From Changshengia sp963803165 (GTDB lineage: Bacteria; Chloroflexota; Dormibacteria; Aeolococcales; Aeolococcaceae), in assembly GCA_963803165.1 (NCBI GenBank), contig CAWDLK010000008.1:186001-250000 (forward strand): DNA of 64,000 nt, written 5' to 3'. Positions within the stretch are counted from its first letter, which is position 1; the number at the start of each line of letters is the position of its first letter. The position numbers were made by a program, and so were the translations under genes. This document shows, piece after piece, positions 48,542 through 56,999 of this stretch. The notes below the pieces were generated by a model that worked only from the letters and a program-made list of their open reading frames with translations, did not search any database and was not told the DNA's origin.

Positions 48542-49117
48542 ATGGACGACGAGGCGCTCCTCGACCGCTGCCGTCGCGGTGATCGGGACGCTTTCACACC
48601 GCTGGTCCATCGCCACCAGGACGAGCTGTACACGATGGCCCTTCGCCTCACCGGCAACCCCGCCGACGCCGCCGACGTGGTCCAGGAGACCTTCACCCGC
48701 GCCTTCCGCAGCCTCCCGCTGCTGAGGGGCGCGACCGTCCGGGCCTGGCTCTTCCGGGTCGCAGTCAACTGCGCCCACGACGTCCACCGCCAGCGCAGCC
48801 GGCGACCGGCGGATCCCCTGGAGGATCACGAGGGCCGGGTGCTCGAGCTCCCCGACCCGGGGCTCGGCCCCGAGGCGACGGCGCTGGCGCGCGAGCGAGC
48901 CGGGGCCGTGCGCCACGCGCTGGCCGGGCTCCCCCACGACTTCCGGGTGGCGGTGGTGCTGCGTGACGTCAACCAGCTTTCGTACGAGGAGATGGCGGTG
49001 GCCCTCAGCGTTCCCCTGGGAACGGTGAAGTCGCGGATCTCCCGGGCCCGGGCCCTGCTTGCCGCAGCGCTGCGGGGATCCGCCGTCATCTTCCCCGAGG
49101 CGGAGGAGGCCCGGTGA
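48542..49117 (+). CDS. ECF-type RNA polymerase sigma factor
   Basis: A 191-residue sigma-70 family ECF factor. Region 2: ALLDRCRRGDRDAFTPLVHRHQDELYTMALRLTGNPADAADVVQETFTRAFRSLPLLRG. Region 4: HALAGLPHDFRVAVVLRDVNQLSYEEMAVALSVPLGTVKSRISRARALL. ATG 48542 follows GAGGAG. The stop overlaps the anti-sigma GTG (GTGA), so both are made in fixed ratio. Stimulus unknown; the anti-sigma has a zinc-binding ZAS motif. Confidence 0.94.
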   Translation: MDDEALLDRCRRGDRDAFTPLVHRHQDELYTMALRLTGNPADAADVVQETFTRAFRSLPLLRGATVRAWLFRVAVNCAHDVHRQRSRRPADPLEDHEGRVLELPDPGLGPEATALARERAGAVRHALAGLPHDFRVAVVLRDVNQLSYEEMAVALSVPLGTVKSRISRARALLAAALRGSAVIFPEAEEAR

Positions 49118-50013
49118 CCGCCCACGTCGACGAGCTCTTCTCCGCCGCTTACGACGGTGAGCTGGACCCCGGGGCCCGTGCCGCCTTCGACCGGCACCTG
49201 GCCGGATGCCCGGCCTGCGCCGCCGGTCTCGCCCGCCTGACCACCGCCGTCGACGCGCTGCGCGAGCTGGGGCCGGCCCGGATGCCCCGATCGGTGCGCC
49301 TCCCCGAGGGGGCGCCGGCCGCCGCGCGCCGCCTCGTCCGCTGGCCCCTCAGGCTGCCACGGGGTCGCGGCCTGGTCGCCGGATTGACGGCGGCGGGGAT
49401 GGTCGCGGTCGCGGGTGGGGTCACCGCCCTCGTGGTGACCCGGGACCTCACCCCTGTGCGCTCGTCGACGTCGTCGGGGGTGGCGCTCCCCGGTGCGGCG
49501 GCGGGGGGACGCGCGGCCATCCCGGCCGCCCCGGTCGCGTCGCCGCTCCCGAGCGCCGGCCTCCTCCCCCTGGTCGGCCCCCTCGGCTGCCCCGCCGAGG
49601 TTCTCGCCACCAGCCCGGCGTCTGCCGCCGAGATCCCGGCCGGCTTCAACAACCACCAGACCGAGGACGACGGAGTGACCACCGTCGTCCTCGCCACCCC
49701 GGTCCTCAGCTACTCGCCGGGCGAGACCGTCGACGTCTACGCCCGTCTCATCGACGACGGGAGCCAGACCGTGTACCTCCCCTGCACCTTCCTGGAAGGC
49801 CCGGTCTCCGCCACGTCCAGCCCCACGGCCGTGCCCGCCTCGAGCGCCGCCGTCCCGGCCGGGGGCCTGAGCGTGGACGGCCAGCCGCTCCTCCAGGTCC
49901 AGGTCCCGGCGACGGCGGTGGCCGGCGACATCCTCGAGATCGCGGTCGAGGTCCCGAGCGCCGTGGAAGCCACCCCGACCGTCGAGGGCCATCTGTCGAT
50001 CGAGGTCAGCTGA
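49114..50013 (+). CDS. Membrane anti-sigma factor with ZAS zinc motif
   Basis: A 299-residue protein. The N-terminal ZAS domain has His28-x3-Cys32-x2-Cys35 (HLAGCPAC), a single membrane helix at ~88-108 (LVAGLTAAGMVAVAGGVTALVV), and an external C-terminal domain (Ala/Pro linker, then VVLATPVLSYSPGETVDVYARLIDDGSQTVYLPCTF...). It should hold the cognate ECF sigma inactive until an envelope signal. GTG start overlaps the sigma stop. A hairpin (CGCCGGC-GAAG-GCCGGCG, 50015-50032) follows directly. Confidence 0.9.
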   Translation: MTAHVDELFSAAYDGELDPGARAAFDRHLAGCPACAAGLARLTTAVDALRELGPARMPRSVRLPEGAPAAARRLVRWPLRLPRGRGLVAGLTAAGMVAVAGGVTALVVTRDLTPVRSSTSSGVALPGAAAGGRAAIPAAPVASPLPSAGLLPLVGPLGCPAEVLATSPASAAEIPAGFNNHQTEDDGVTTVVLATPVLSYSPGETVDVYARLIDDGSQTVYLPCTFLEGPVSATSSPTAVPASSAAVPAGGLSVDGQPLLQVQVPATAVAGDILEIAVEVPSAVEATPTVEGHLSIEVS

Positions 50014-50014
50014 G

Positions 50015-50032
50015 CGCCGGCGAAGGCCGGCG
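50015..50032 (+). terminator. GAAG-loop hairpin after the anti-sigma gene
   Basis: CGCCGGC-GAAG-GCCGGCG, 7-bp stem, two bases past the stop codon; no T run. Confidence 0.55.
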
Positions 50033-50084
50033 TCGGCGGCCCGCCCTCCCCGCGGAGGGACCCATGTCAGTTTCTCGCGGATAT

Positions 50085-50109
50085 TTCGTCACGAACATTT
50101 CGTGACGAA
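50085..50109. promoter_or_regulatory. Double palindrome TTCGTnACGAA x2
   Basis: TTCGTCACGAA and TTCGTGACGAA, each a palindrome around one base, 14 bp centre to centre with CAT between; together an 11-bp perfect inverted repeat. It is AT-richer than its surroundings and lies about 100 bp upstream of the GH18 gene. Reads like two adjacent operator sites for a dimeric regulator (or a cruciform/hairpin). Confidence 0.65.
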
Positions 50110-50193
50110 TCATCGGCCACGCAGGAGTACCCACCGCGGCGGCGCCGGCGGGCAGGAGGGTGTCGCTCCCACCTCCGCAATGGCGGCGGCGCG

Positions 50194-50199
50194 CAGACT
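50194..50199 (+). promoter_or_regulatory. -10 box (CAGACT) for the GH18 gene
   Basis: CAGACT ends 8 nt before ATG 50208. Confidence 0.4.
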
Positions 50200-50207
50200 C
50201 GGTGGCC

Positions 50208-51788
50208 ATGCGTTCCCGTCGCTGCTGCATCGGCCTCCTGCTCCTGACCCTGGCCGGATGCGCCGCCCCGGTGGCCGGCGGCACCCCCTCGGCGGCGCCT
50301 CCCACCGGTTTGGTGGTGGTCACCGCCGGAGGCACGGCCCTCGACGACGGCACCGGCGATGTGCCGCCGACGCTCGACCTCGGCCTCGAGGGCGACGGGG
50401 TGACGCCCTCGGTGGTCGCGGTGACCCTCGACGGCCGCCGGCTCTCCCTCGCCGGCTCCACCCAGGGGGTGACGGCCAGCGTCGCCGCCATGGCCTACGG
50501 CAGCCGGCACACCCTCGACATCGACGTGCTCGGCCGCCCCGCGCAGGTGATCGGCTTCCAGGTGGTGGAGCGCGCCGGGGTGAGCGCCGCCGCCTGGCTG
50601 GACCCGGCAGGCCACCTGGTCTGCCAGGTCGTCTTCGAGCTGGCCCCCGCCCAGGCCGCGGTCGCCGCGGCTCTTCCCCACGCCCGGCTCACCTGGACCG
50701 ACCCCACCCATCTCAGCCTCGATTGGGCCACGCCGCCGTCGACCCTCACCATCCCCGCCGGCCTGGCCGCCGCGCGGGGGTCGGTGCTCACCGGGCCGCT
50801 CCAGCTGTCGCTCACCGGCCTGCAGGCCGGGCAGCTCCGCCGGGCCACGGTGCCCGTGGCCGCCCCCGCCCCCGCGGGCCTCAGGCTCACCCTCTGGACC
50901 ATCGACAGCGCCGGGTCGCACGCCTCGACCCAGGAGCACGCGGCGGCGGCCGCCATGCTCAGCCCCACGGGCTGGGAGGCCGAGGCCGATGGCGGTCTGC
51001 AGGGGTCTCCCGACCCCGTGACCCTGGCCGCTGGCCAGGCGGCCGGCCGGCCCGTGTGGCCGGTTCTCGCCAACGACGCCGCGGGTGCGGCCGGCACCGA
51101 CCAGCTCCTCAACGACCCCACCGCCGAGAGCGCGCTGGTGGCGGCGGTCGTCGCCCAGGTCCGCACCCTCCGCCTCGGCGGGGTCAACCTCGACTTCGAG
51201 GGGGTGCCGGGCGGCGACCAGGCCGCCCTCACCGCCTTCGCCGGCGAGCTCGCCACCGCTCTCCACGCCGTCCAGGCCGGCCTCTCGGTCGACGTCGTCC
51301 CCCACCTCGCCGGTGGCGTCAACTCCGCCTCGGCCGCCTACGACGACCCGGGCCTGGCCGCGGTCGCCGACTACCTGGTGGTGATGGCGTACGACGAGTA
51401 CTCGTCCGCCGGTGAGCCGGGGCCGGTGGCGGGGCTCGACTGGCAGGCGGCGGAGCTGGCCGGCACCCTCGCCGGGCTTCCCAGCAGCAGGGTGATCCTC
51501 GGCATCCCCCTCTATGCCCGCTCCTGGTCGGCCGGCGGGGTGAGCGCCGGGGGGTGTGCGCCCATGGTCGCCCAGGCCCTGGGCGAGCCCGGGGTCTCCT
51601 ACGACTACGACTTCGGAGCCGCCACCCCCGAGCTGGTGAGCGATCCGGGAGGCGTGCCGACCCAGCTCTGGTTCGACGACGCCGACAGCCTGCTGCGCAA
51701 GATCGCGGCCGTCAGCCAGCTCGATCTGGGAGGTGTCGCCGCCTGGCGGGCGGGGTATGAGGACCCCGCCTTCTGGTCGGTGATCTGA
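50208..51788 (+). CDS. GH18-type glycosidase lipoprotein
   Basis: A 526-residue lipoprotein (lipobox LAGC, Cys near 20). The N-terminal ~300 residues are beta-rich with a domain like cell-wall-binding modules; the C-terminal part is a family 18 glycoside hydrolase: VRTLRLGGVNLDFEGVPGG (catalytic Glu in DFE; the family's first Asp is Gly), VDVVPHLAGG, YLVVMAYDEYSSAGEPGPVAGL, VILGIPLYARSW, QLWFDDADSLLRKI and GGVAAWRAGYED. Resembles YaaH/SleL-type enzymes that act on peptidoglycan or chitin-like glycans. Just downstream of the TTCGTnACGAA sites. Confidence 0.85.
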   Translation: MRSRRCCIGLLLLTLAGCAAPVAGGTPSAAPPTGLVVVTAGGTALDDGTGDVPPTLDLGLEGDGVTPSVVAVTLDGRRLSLAGSTQGVTASVAAMAYGSRHTLDIDVLGRPAQVIGFQVVERAGVSAAAWLDPAGHLVCQVVFELAPAQAAVAAALPHARLTWTDPTHLSLDWATPPSTLTIPAGLAAARGSVLTGPLQLSLTGLQAGQLRRATVPVAAPAPAGLRLTLWTIDSAGSHASTQEHAAAAAMLSPTGWEAEADGGLQGSPDPVTLAAGQAAGRPVWPVLANDAAGAAGTDQLLNDPTAESALVAAVVAQVRTLRLGGVNLDFEGVPGGDQAALTAFAGELATALHAVQAGLSVDVVPHLAGGVNSASAAYDDPGLAAVADYLVVMAYDEYSSAGEPGPVAGLDWQAAELAGTLAGLPSSRVILGIPLYARSWSAGGVSAGGCAPMVAQALGEPGVSYDYDFGAATPELVSDPGGVPTQLWFDDADSLLRKIAAVSQLDLGGVAAWRAGYEDPAFWSVI

Positions 51789-51803
51789 CGGCGGTCAGGC
51801 CGG

Positions 51804-52334
51804 CTACGAGGCCTCCGGGTTGGTCCCCAGGTCGGGGAGGTTCAGCTCGTTGACCCAGTCGCGGACCTTGGCCATCCGCTCCTCGACCGCTTCGTCCAGA
51901 TCCCCCGGCTCCCGGTCGGCGTCCGGCTCGGGGAGGACGCCGGCCTTCTCCAGCACGTCGGGGGCCACGAAGATGCCCGCCCCGACCCGGACGGCGACGG
52001 CGATGGCGTCGCTCGGCCGCGAGTCGATCTCCAGCCTCCGCGAGGCCACCGTGGCCAGGATCCGGGCGTAGAAGACCTCGTTGGCCAGGGAGGTCACCAC
52101 CACCCGGTCGACGCTGCAGTCGACCGCCGAGAGGATGTTGGCGAGCAGGTCGTGGGTGATCGGGCGCTCCGGGGTGATCCCGGTGATCCGGAGCGCGATG
52201 GCGTTGGCCTCGTTGATGCCGATCCAGATCGGCAGGTAGCGCTCCGCCTCCTTCTCCTTGAGGATGACCACGTGCTGTCCGGTCGGCATGTGCACCCGGA
52301 TGCTGTCGACCGTCATCTCGATCAGCTCAGCCAT
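51804..52334 (-). CDS. Bifunctional nuclease family protein (DUF151)
   Basis: A 176-residue DUF151/BFN domain protein: MTVDSIRVHMPTGQHVVILKEKEAERYLPIWIGINEANAIALRITGITPERPITHDLLANIL, DRVVVTSLANEVFYARILA, LEIDSRPSDAIAVAVRVGAGIFVAPDVLEKAGVL. Homologues in plants show RNase and DNase activity; bacterial function is unclear. The acidic tail resembles a UVR-type helix (EAVEERMAKVRDWVNELN). ATG 52334 lies 6 nt after TATGAT. Divergent from polA. Confidence 0.92.
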   Translation of the reverse strand: MAELIEMTVDSIRVHMPTGQHVVILKEKEAERYLPIWIGINEANAIALRITGITPERPITHDLLANILSAVDCSVDRVVVTSLANEVFYARILATVASRRLEIDSRPSDAIAVAVRVGAGIFVAPDVLEKAGVLPEPDADREPGDLDEAVEERMAKVRDWVNELNLPDLGTNPEAS

Positions 52335-52340
52335 GGCTCG

Positions 52341-52346
52341 ATCATA
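52341..52346 (-). promoter_or_regulatory. -10 box (TATGAT) for the DUF151 gene
   Basis: TATGAT ends 6 nt before ATG 52334. Confidence 0.6.
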
Positions 52347-52390
52347 GCGCTGCCCCTTGGCTGCCGCCCCAGGGAGGTGGAGCAGGCGAA

Positions 52391-52396
52391 TACCAT
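52391..52396 (+). promoter_or_regulatory. -10 box (TACCAT) for polA
   Basis: TACCAT ends 7 nt before GTG 52404. Confidence 0.5.
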
Positions 52397-52403
52397 CAGG
52401 GCC

Positions 52404-55145
52404 GTGCCCACCGACGACGGCGGAGCTGCCGCGCGGCCAACCCTGCTGCTCATCGACGGGCACGCGCTCGTCTACCGCGCCTTCTTCGCGATGCCGGCGC
52501 TCACCAACAGCCGGGGCGAGTTGACCAACGCCGTGTATGGCTTCACCTCGATGCTCCTCAAGGCCTTCACGGAGCACCGGCCCGTCTTCGCGATCGCAGC
52601 CTTTGACCCGCCCGGGCCGACCTTCCGCCATGAGGAGATGGCCGAGTACAAGGCCCAGCGCCCGCCCATGCCCGCCGACCTCCGCCCCCAGGTCCGATGG
52701 GCGCGTGAGGTCGTGGCCGTCCTGGGCATCCCGGAGGTGGAGATCCCCACTTTCGAGGCCGACGACGTGATCGGCTCGCTCTCCGTCAGGGCGGTGGCGG
52801 CTGGACTGGACGTCATCATCGTCACCGGCGACATCGACACCCTCCAGCTGGTCAACGACCATGTGCGCGTGCTCATCAACCGGCGAGGGATCAGCGACAC
52901 CATCGTCTACGACGTCGACGCGGTGCGGGACCGCTTCGGCTTCGACCCGCCGCTCGTCGTCGACTACAAGGCCCTGCAGGGCGACGCCAGCGACAACATA
53001 CCGGGCGTGCCCGGGGTCGGCGAGAAGACGGCGATGAACCTCATCCACGAGCACGGCCCGCTGGAGGCGATCCTCGACGCGGTTCCCCGGATGAAGCCGG
53101 GGAGGCTCCAGGCCAACCTCGCGGAGCACGCGGATCAGGCGCGCCTGAGCAAGCGGATGGCCACCATCCAGTGCGACCTCGACGTGCCTCTCGACCTGGC
53201 CGGTGCCCGGGTGGGCGGCTACGACCAGCCCGCGGTGCACGCGCTCTTCGACCGGCTGGAGTTCCGCTCCCTGCTGCCCCGGCTGGGCGAGGCGCTCGGC
53301 TACGGCACCGCCCCGGTCACGGGCCCGCCTGGTCAGGGCGAGCTCGGCTTGGAGGCGGCGCCGGAGACAGCGGCTGATGCGGTGATCGTGGAGGGCGAGG
53401 CCCAGCTCGCGGAGATGGCTCAATCGGTGGGCTCCGCAGGCCGATTCGCGCTCCGCACTGTGACCGCGGGCCCGGCTCGCACCGGCGCGCCGCTCGGGAT
53501 CGCCGTCGCGCCGGTGGGGTCCCCCCGCACCTGGTGGGTGCCGCTGCCCGAGCACCGGGAGGCGATCGTCGCCCTGCTGGGCGACGCCTCCCTCACCGTC
53601 GACGGCTACGACCTCAAGCGCGAATGCCTCGCCTGGGGACCGGAGCTGCGGGCGACACTGGGTTTCGACGTCATGCTGGCGGCCTACGTCGACAACCCGC
53701 GGGCCCGGGTCCTGTCGCTCAACGGGCTCGCCGCCGACCTCTGCGGCGCGCACCTGGAGACCGAGGAGGAGCTGCTCGGGAGCGGCCGCGGGCGCCGCCG
53801 GGTCGAGGAGCTGACGCCGGCCGAGCTGGCCGCCTACTACGGGCGCTGGGTGGGGCAGGTCGAGCCCGTCCGGGGAGTGCTCTCCACGCAGCTGACCGCC
53901 AGTGGCCTGCTGGAGCTCCACGACACGCTGGAGCTTCCGCTCGTCCCCATCCTCGCCGCCATGGAGCGGGTGGGCATCCTCGTCGACCGTGAGGCTCTCG
54001 CCGACATCTCCCGGGAGATGCAGGCGCGCATCGGCGCGCTGGAGGGTGAGGTCCACGACGCTGCCGGTCACCCCTTCAACCTCGGCAGCACCCAGCAGCT
54101 CGCCACCGTCCTCTACGACGAGCTGGGGCTCGCCGCTGGTCGGAAGACCAAGCTCGGCCGCAGCACCGACGCCGACAGCCTGGAAGCGCTCCGCGAGGAG
54201 CATCCGGTGGTCGACCTGGTGCTGGAGTGGCGGCAGCTCACCAAGCTCAAGAGCACCTACGTCGACGCCCTCCCCCTGCTCTGCGACGCGGACGGCCGGG
54301 TGCACACCTCCTTCAACCAGGCGGTGGCGGCGACCGGGCGGCTGTCGTCGGCGGACCCCAACCTCCAGAACGTCCCCGTCCGCACCGAGTGGGGCCAGCG
54401 CATCCGGCGTGCCTTCGTCGCCGGCCCCGGCCGTCGGCTGGTCTCGGCCGACTACTCCCAGATCGAGCTGCGGGTGCTCGCCCAGATGACCGGCGAGGAG
54501 CGGCTGATCGAGGCCTTCGCCCGCGGCGAGGACATCCACCGCCGCACCGCCGCCCAGGTCTACGGGATCGACCCGGACGCGGTCACCCGCGACATGCGGC
54601 GGGTCGCCAAGGTGGTCAACTTCGGGGTGGTGTACGGGCTCTCCGACTTCGGCCTGGCCCGGGACACCGGGATGTCCCGCGAGGAGGCGGCCGTCTTCAT
54701 CCGTCAGTACTTCGAGAGCTTCCCCGCGGTCACCCGCTGGCTCGAGCAGACGCGGATGCACGCGCGTGAGTGGGGGTGGGTGGAGACCTTCACCGGCCGC
54801 CGCCGCCACCTGCCCGACATCCGGGCGGCCAACCGGCAGATGCGGATGGCCGCCGAGCGGATGGCGGTCAACATGCCCATCCAGGGCGGCGCGGCCGAGA
54901 TCATGAAGAAGGCGATGATCGACTTCGACCGGGCGCTGCGGGCGCTCCGGGGGAGTGGCATCACCGCCCAGGTGCTGCTCCAGGTCCACGACGAGCTGGT
55001 GGTCGAGGCGCCCGGCGCGGAGGTCCCGGCGCTGGTGTCGCTGGTCCGGCGGGCCATGTCCGAAGCCTACCCGCTGGTCGTGCCCCTGGTGGTTGACGTC
55101 AAGATCGGCGACAACTGGCAGGAGATGACCCCCGTGGATGCCTGA
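52404..55145 (+). CDS. polA: DNA polymerase I
   Basis: A 913-residue Pol I. The 5'-nuclease domain (LLIDGHALVYRAFFA...FEADDVIGSL...TGDIDTLQLV...GDASDNIPGVPGVGEKTA) is intact. The middle 3'-5' exonuclease lacks the DxE motif (FALRTVTAG), so proofreading is probably absent. Polymerase: DYSQIELRVLAQMTGEE, RRVAKVVNFGVVYGLSDFGLA (O helix) and QVHDELVVE. The GTG 52404 start lies 7 nt after TACCAT. mutM starts inside its last codons, giving a polA-mutM repair pair. Confidence 0.97.
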   Translation: MPTDDGGAAARPTLLLIDGHALVYRAFFAMPALTNSRGELTNAVYGFTSMLLKAFTEHRPVFAIAAFDPPGPTFRHEEMAEYKAQRPPMPADLRPQVRWAREVVAVLGIPEVEIPTFEADDVIGSLSVRAVAAGLDVIIVTGDIDTLQLVNDHVRVLINRRGISDTIVYDVDAVRDRFGFDPPLVVDYKALQGDASDNIPGVPGVGEKTAMNLIHEHGPLEAILDAVPRMKPGRLQANLAEHADQARLSKRMATIQCDLDVPLDLAGARVGGYDQPAVHALFDRLEFRSLLPRLGEALGYGTAPVTGPPGQGELGLEAAPETAADAVIVEGEAQLAEMAQSVGSAGRFALRTVTAGPARTGAPLGIAVAPVGSPRTWWVPLPEHREAIVALLGDASLTVDGYDLKRECLAWGPELRATLGFDVMLAAYVDNPRARVLSLNGLAADLCGAHLETEEELLGSGRGRRRVEELTPAELAAYYGRWVGQVEPVRGVLSTQLTASGLLELHDTLELPLVPILAAMERVGILVDREALADISREMQARIGALEGEVHDAAGHPFNLGSTQQLATVLYDELGLAAGRKTKLGRSTDADSLEALREEHPVVDLVLEWRQLTKLKSTYVDALPLLCDADGRVHTSFNQAVAATGRLSSADPNLQNVPVRTEWGQRIRRAFVAGPGRRLVSADYSQIELRVLAQMTGEERLIEAFARGEDIHRRTAAQVYGIDPDAVTRDMRRVAKVVNFGVVYGLSDFGLARDTGMSREEAAVFIRQYFESFPAVTRWLEQTRMHAREWGWVETFTGRRRHLPDIRAANRQMRMAAERMAVNMPIQGGAAEIMKKAMIDFDRALRALRGSGITAQVLLQVHDELVVEAPGAEVPALVSLVRRAMSEAYPLVVPLVVDVKIGDNWQEMTPVDA

Positions 55146-55962
55146 GCTTCCCGAGGTCGAGACCGTCGCCCGTGACCTGCGCGGGGAGCTGGTCCGGCGG
55201 CGCTTCGTCAGCGCCTGGGTGTCGCAGCCGGGTGTCCTGCGATTCCCCGGTGCTGAGGCGTTCACCGCCGCCCTGCCCGGGTGCACGGTCGAGGCGGTCG
55301 AGCGTCGGGGCAAGTACATCTTCTGCGCCGTCGGCGAGGGTGCGGCCCTCGTCTTCCATCTCGGCATGACCGGTCACCTGAGGGTGGTGGCGGGCGATGC
55401 CGAGGTGGTCAAGCACACCCATCTCCGGGCGGAGCTCGACGACGGGCGGGAGCTGCGCTTCGACGACGCCCGTCGCTTCGGCCGGGTCATGCTCGGAGCG
55501 CGGACGCTGCTCGAGGACCGGCGGGTGCTCCCCGCCCTCGGGGTGGAGCCCCTCTCCGACGAGTTCACTCGCGACCTCCTCGACGGATTGATGCGGCGCA
55601 CCACGCGGACGGTGAAGGCCGCGCTCCTCGACCAGTCGGGGATCGCCGGGCTGGGCAACATCTACGTCGACGAGGCCTGCCACCTCGCCGGGATCCGGCC
55701 GACGCGCCGGGCCAACCGCCTCACCCGCAGGGAGCGTCTCGCCCTCCACGCGGCGATCCGCGGCGTGCTGGGGAAGGCGATCGCCAACCGGGGCACGACC
55801 ATCGACGACTACCGCGACCTCTGGGACGCGCGCGGGTCCCACCAGGAGGAGCTGCAGGTGTACGGCAGGGGAGGGGAGCCCTGCCTGCGCTGCGGCGCCG
55901 TGCTGCGCCGGAGGGTGGTGGCGGGACGGACGACCGTGTACTGCACCCGGTGCCAGCGGTGA
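55138..55962 (+). CDS. mutM: Formamidopyrimidine-DNA glycosylase
   Basis: A 274-residue 8-oxoguanine glycosylase/AP lyase. Catalytic N-terminus PELPEVETV (Pro after Met removal, Glu), Lys in RRGKYIF, H2TH helix LLDQSGIAGLGNIYVDEAC, and a C-terminal zinc finger CLRCGAVLRRRVVAGRTTVYCTRCQR. ATG overlaps the polA stop by 8 nt. Length normal. Confidence 0.96.
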   Translation: MPELPEVETVARDLRGELVRRRFVSAWVSQPGVLRFPGAEAFTAALPGCTVEAVERRGKYIFCAVGEGAALVFHLGMTGHLRVVAGDAEVVKHTHLRAELDDGRELRFDDARRFGRVMLGARTLLEDRRVLPALGVEPLSDEFTRDLLDGLMRRTTRTVKAALLDQSGIAGLGNIYVDEACHLAGIRPTRRANRLTRRERLALHAAIRGVLGKAIANRGTTIDDYRDLWDARGSHQEELQVYGRGGEPCLRCGAVLRRRVVAGRTTVYCTRCQR

Positions 55963-56003
55963 GGCTTGTCTTCCGGCGCTCGAGCGGGCATGGTAAGGCT
56001 CGG

Positions 56004-56990
56004 ATGTACCCGTTTGAACGCTTCACCGAGCAAGCCAAGAAGGTCCTCACCCTCGCCCAGCAGGAGGCGGAGCGCTCCCACCACTCCTACATCGGGACCG
56101 AGCACCTCCTGCTCGGACTGCTGCGCCAGGAGGAGGGCATCGCCGCCAAGGCGCTGCACCATCTGGGGCTCGAGATCGGCGCGGTGCGCAGCACCATCGA
56201 CTCGGTCCTCGGCCGCAGCGAGCGGCTGATGATCCAGCAGATCATCCCCACCACCCGGGTCAAGAAGGTCATCGAGATCGCCTTCGAGGAGGCCCGCCGG
56301 ATGGGCACCACCTACGTGGGCACGGAGCACCTCCTGGTCGGGTTGCTCATCGAGGGAGACGGCATCGCCGCCCACGTTCTCGATGACCTGGGTGCCAGCC
56401 TTGACAAGGTGCGGGGTGAGATCGATCGGCTCCACCACGAGATGCCCCCCGAGAGCGCGGCGGCTGCACCGCAAGCGGGGCGGTCAGTCCTCGAGAGCTC
56501 GTTCGGTCCCCCATCCCACACCGTGACGAGCACCTTCATGCCGATCCCTCCCGGAGCACGGTTCGGCCGGTCGTCCCCGTACGGCGCTGAGGAGATGGGG
56601 CGCGCGGCACAGCGGCTGGCCGACGAGCAGCACACGGTCGCCGGCCCCGAGCACGTGCTGCTGGCCGCGCTCGACGCCGACCCCTTGGTGGGGCGGATGC
56701 TCGCAGCGCTGGGAATTGACGAGGCCAAGATCGCCGAGCTCCGGCGGATCGCCACCCCGCCCGACCGCCTCGTGACCATGCGACAGGAGTACGAGACCAG
56801 GTCCGCGGAGCTGGCGGGATCGTGGCAGGGCACTGGGCCGGGTGCCCCCGCGGAGCTGGCCGTGCTCAGAGGCGCGGCCGCTCAGGCGCTGCGCCGGCTC
56901 GGGGCCGAGCTGGCCGACGCGGAGCGCCGCTGGCGGGTCGGCGAGGAGCCAGCCTCCGGCGACCCGAGCCCGGACGAGGGTGCGCCGTAG
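56004..56990 (+). CDS. ClpC N-domain-only protein (triple repeat)
   Basis: A 328-residue protein with no ATPase. Two Clp_N repeats match ClpC (FERFTEQAKKVLTLAQQEAERSHHSYIGTEHLLLGLLRQEEGIAAKAL; RVKKVIEIAFEEARRMGTTYVGTEHLLVGLLIEGDGIAAHVL), then a linker and a third divergent repeat (GRAAQRLADEQHTVAGPEHVLLAALDADPLVGRML). The Ala/Arg-rich C-terminus has no P-loop. A stand-alone ClpC N-domain could act as adaptor or competitor for ClpC/ClpP. ATG 56004 has only a weak SD. The uvrB -10 overlaps its stop codon. Confidence 0.85.
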   Translation: MYPFERFTEQAKKVLTLAQQEAERSHHSYIGTEHLLLGLLRQEEGIAAKALHHLGLEIGAVRSTIDSVLGRSERLMIQQIIPTTRVKKVIEIAFEEARRMGTTYVGTEHLLVGLLIEGDGIAAHVLDDLGASLDKVRGEIDRLHHEMPPESAAAAPQAGRSVLESSFGPPSHTVTSTFMPIPPGARFGRSSPYGAEEMGRAAQRLADEQHTVAGPEHVLLAALDADPLVGRMLAALGIDEAKIAELRRIATPPDRLVTMRQEYETRSAELAGSWQGTGPGAPAELAVLRGAAAQALRRLGAELADAERRWRVGEEPASGDPSPDEGAP

Positions 56991-56993
56991 ACT
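56988..56993 (+). promoter_or_regulatory. -10 box (TAGACT) for uvrB
   Basis: TAGACT, starting at the TAG stop of the ClpC-N gene, ends 6 nt before GTG 57000. Confidence 0.55.
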
Positions 56994-56999
56994 GGCTCG

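Noticed and set aside
51804..55367. Minus-strand frame extending the DUF151 gene far upstream through polA
   Set aside because: Only the last 176 codons (from 52334) match a family and have a promoter; the rest is antisense to polA.
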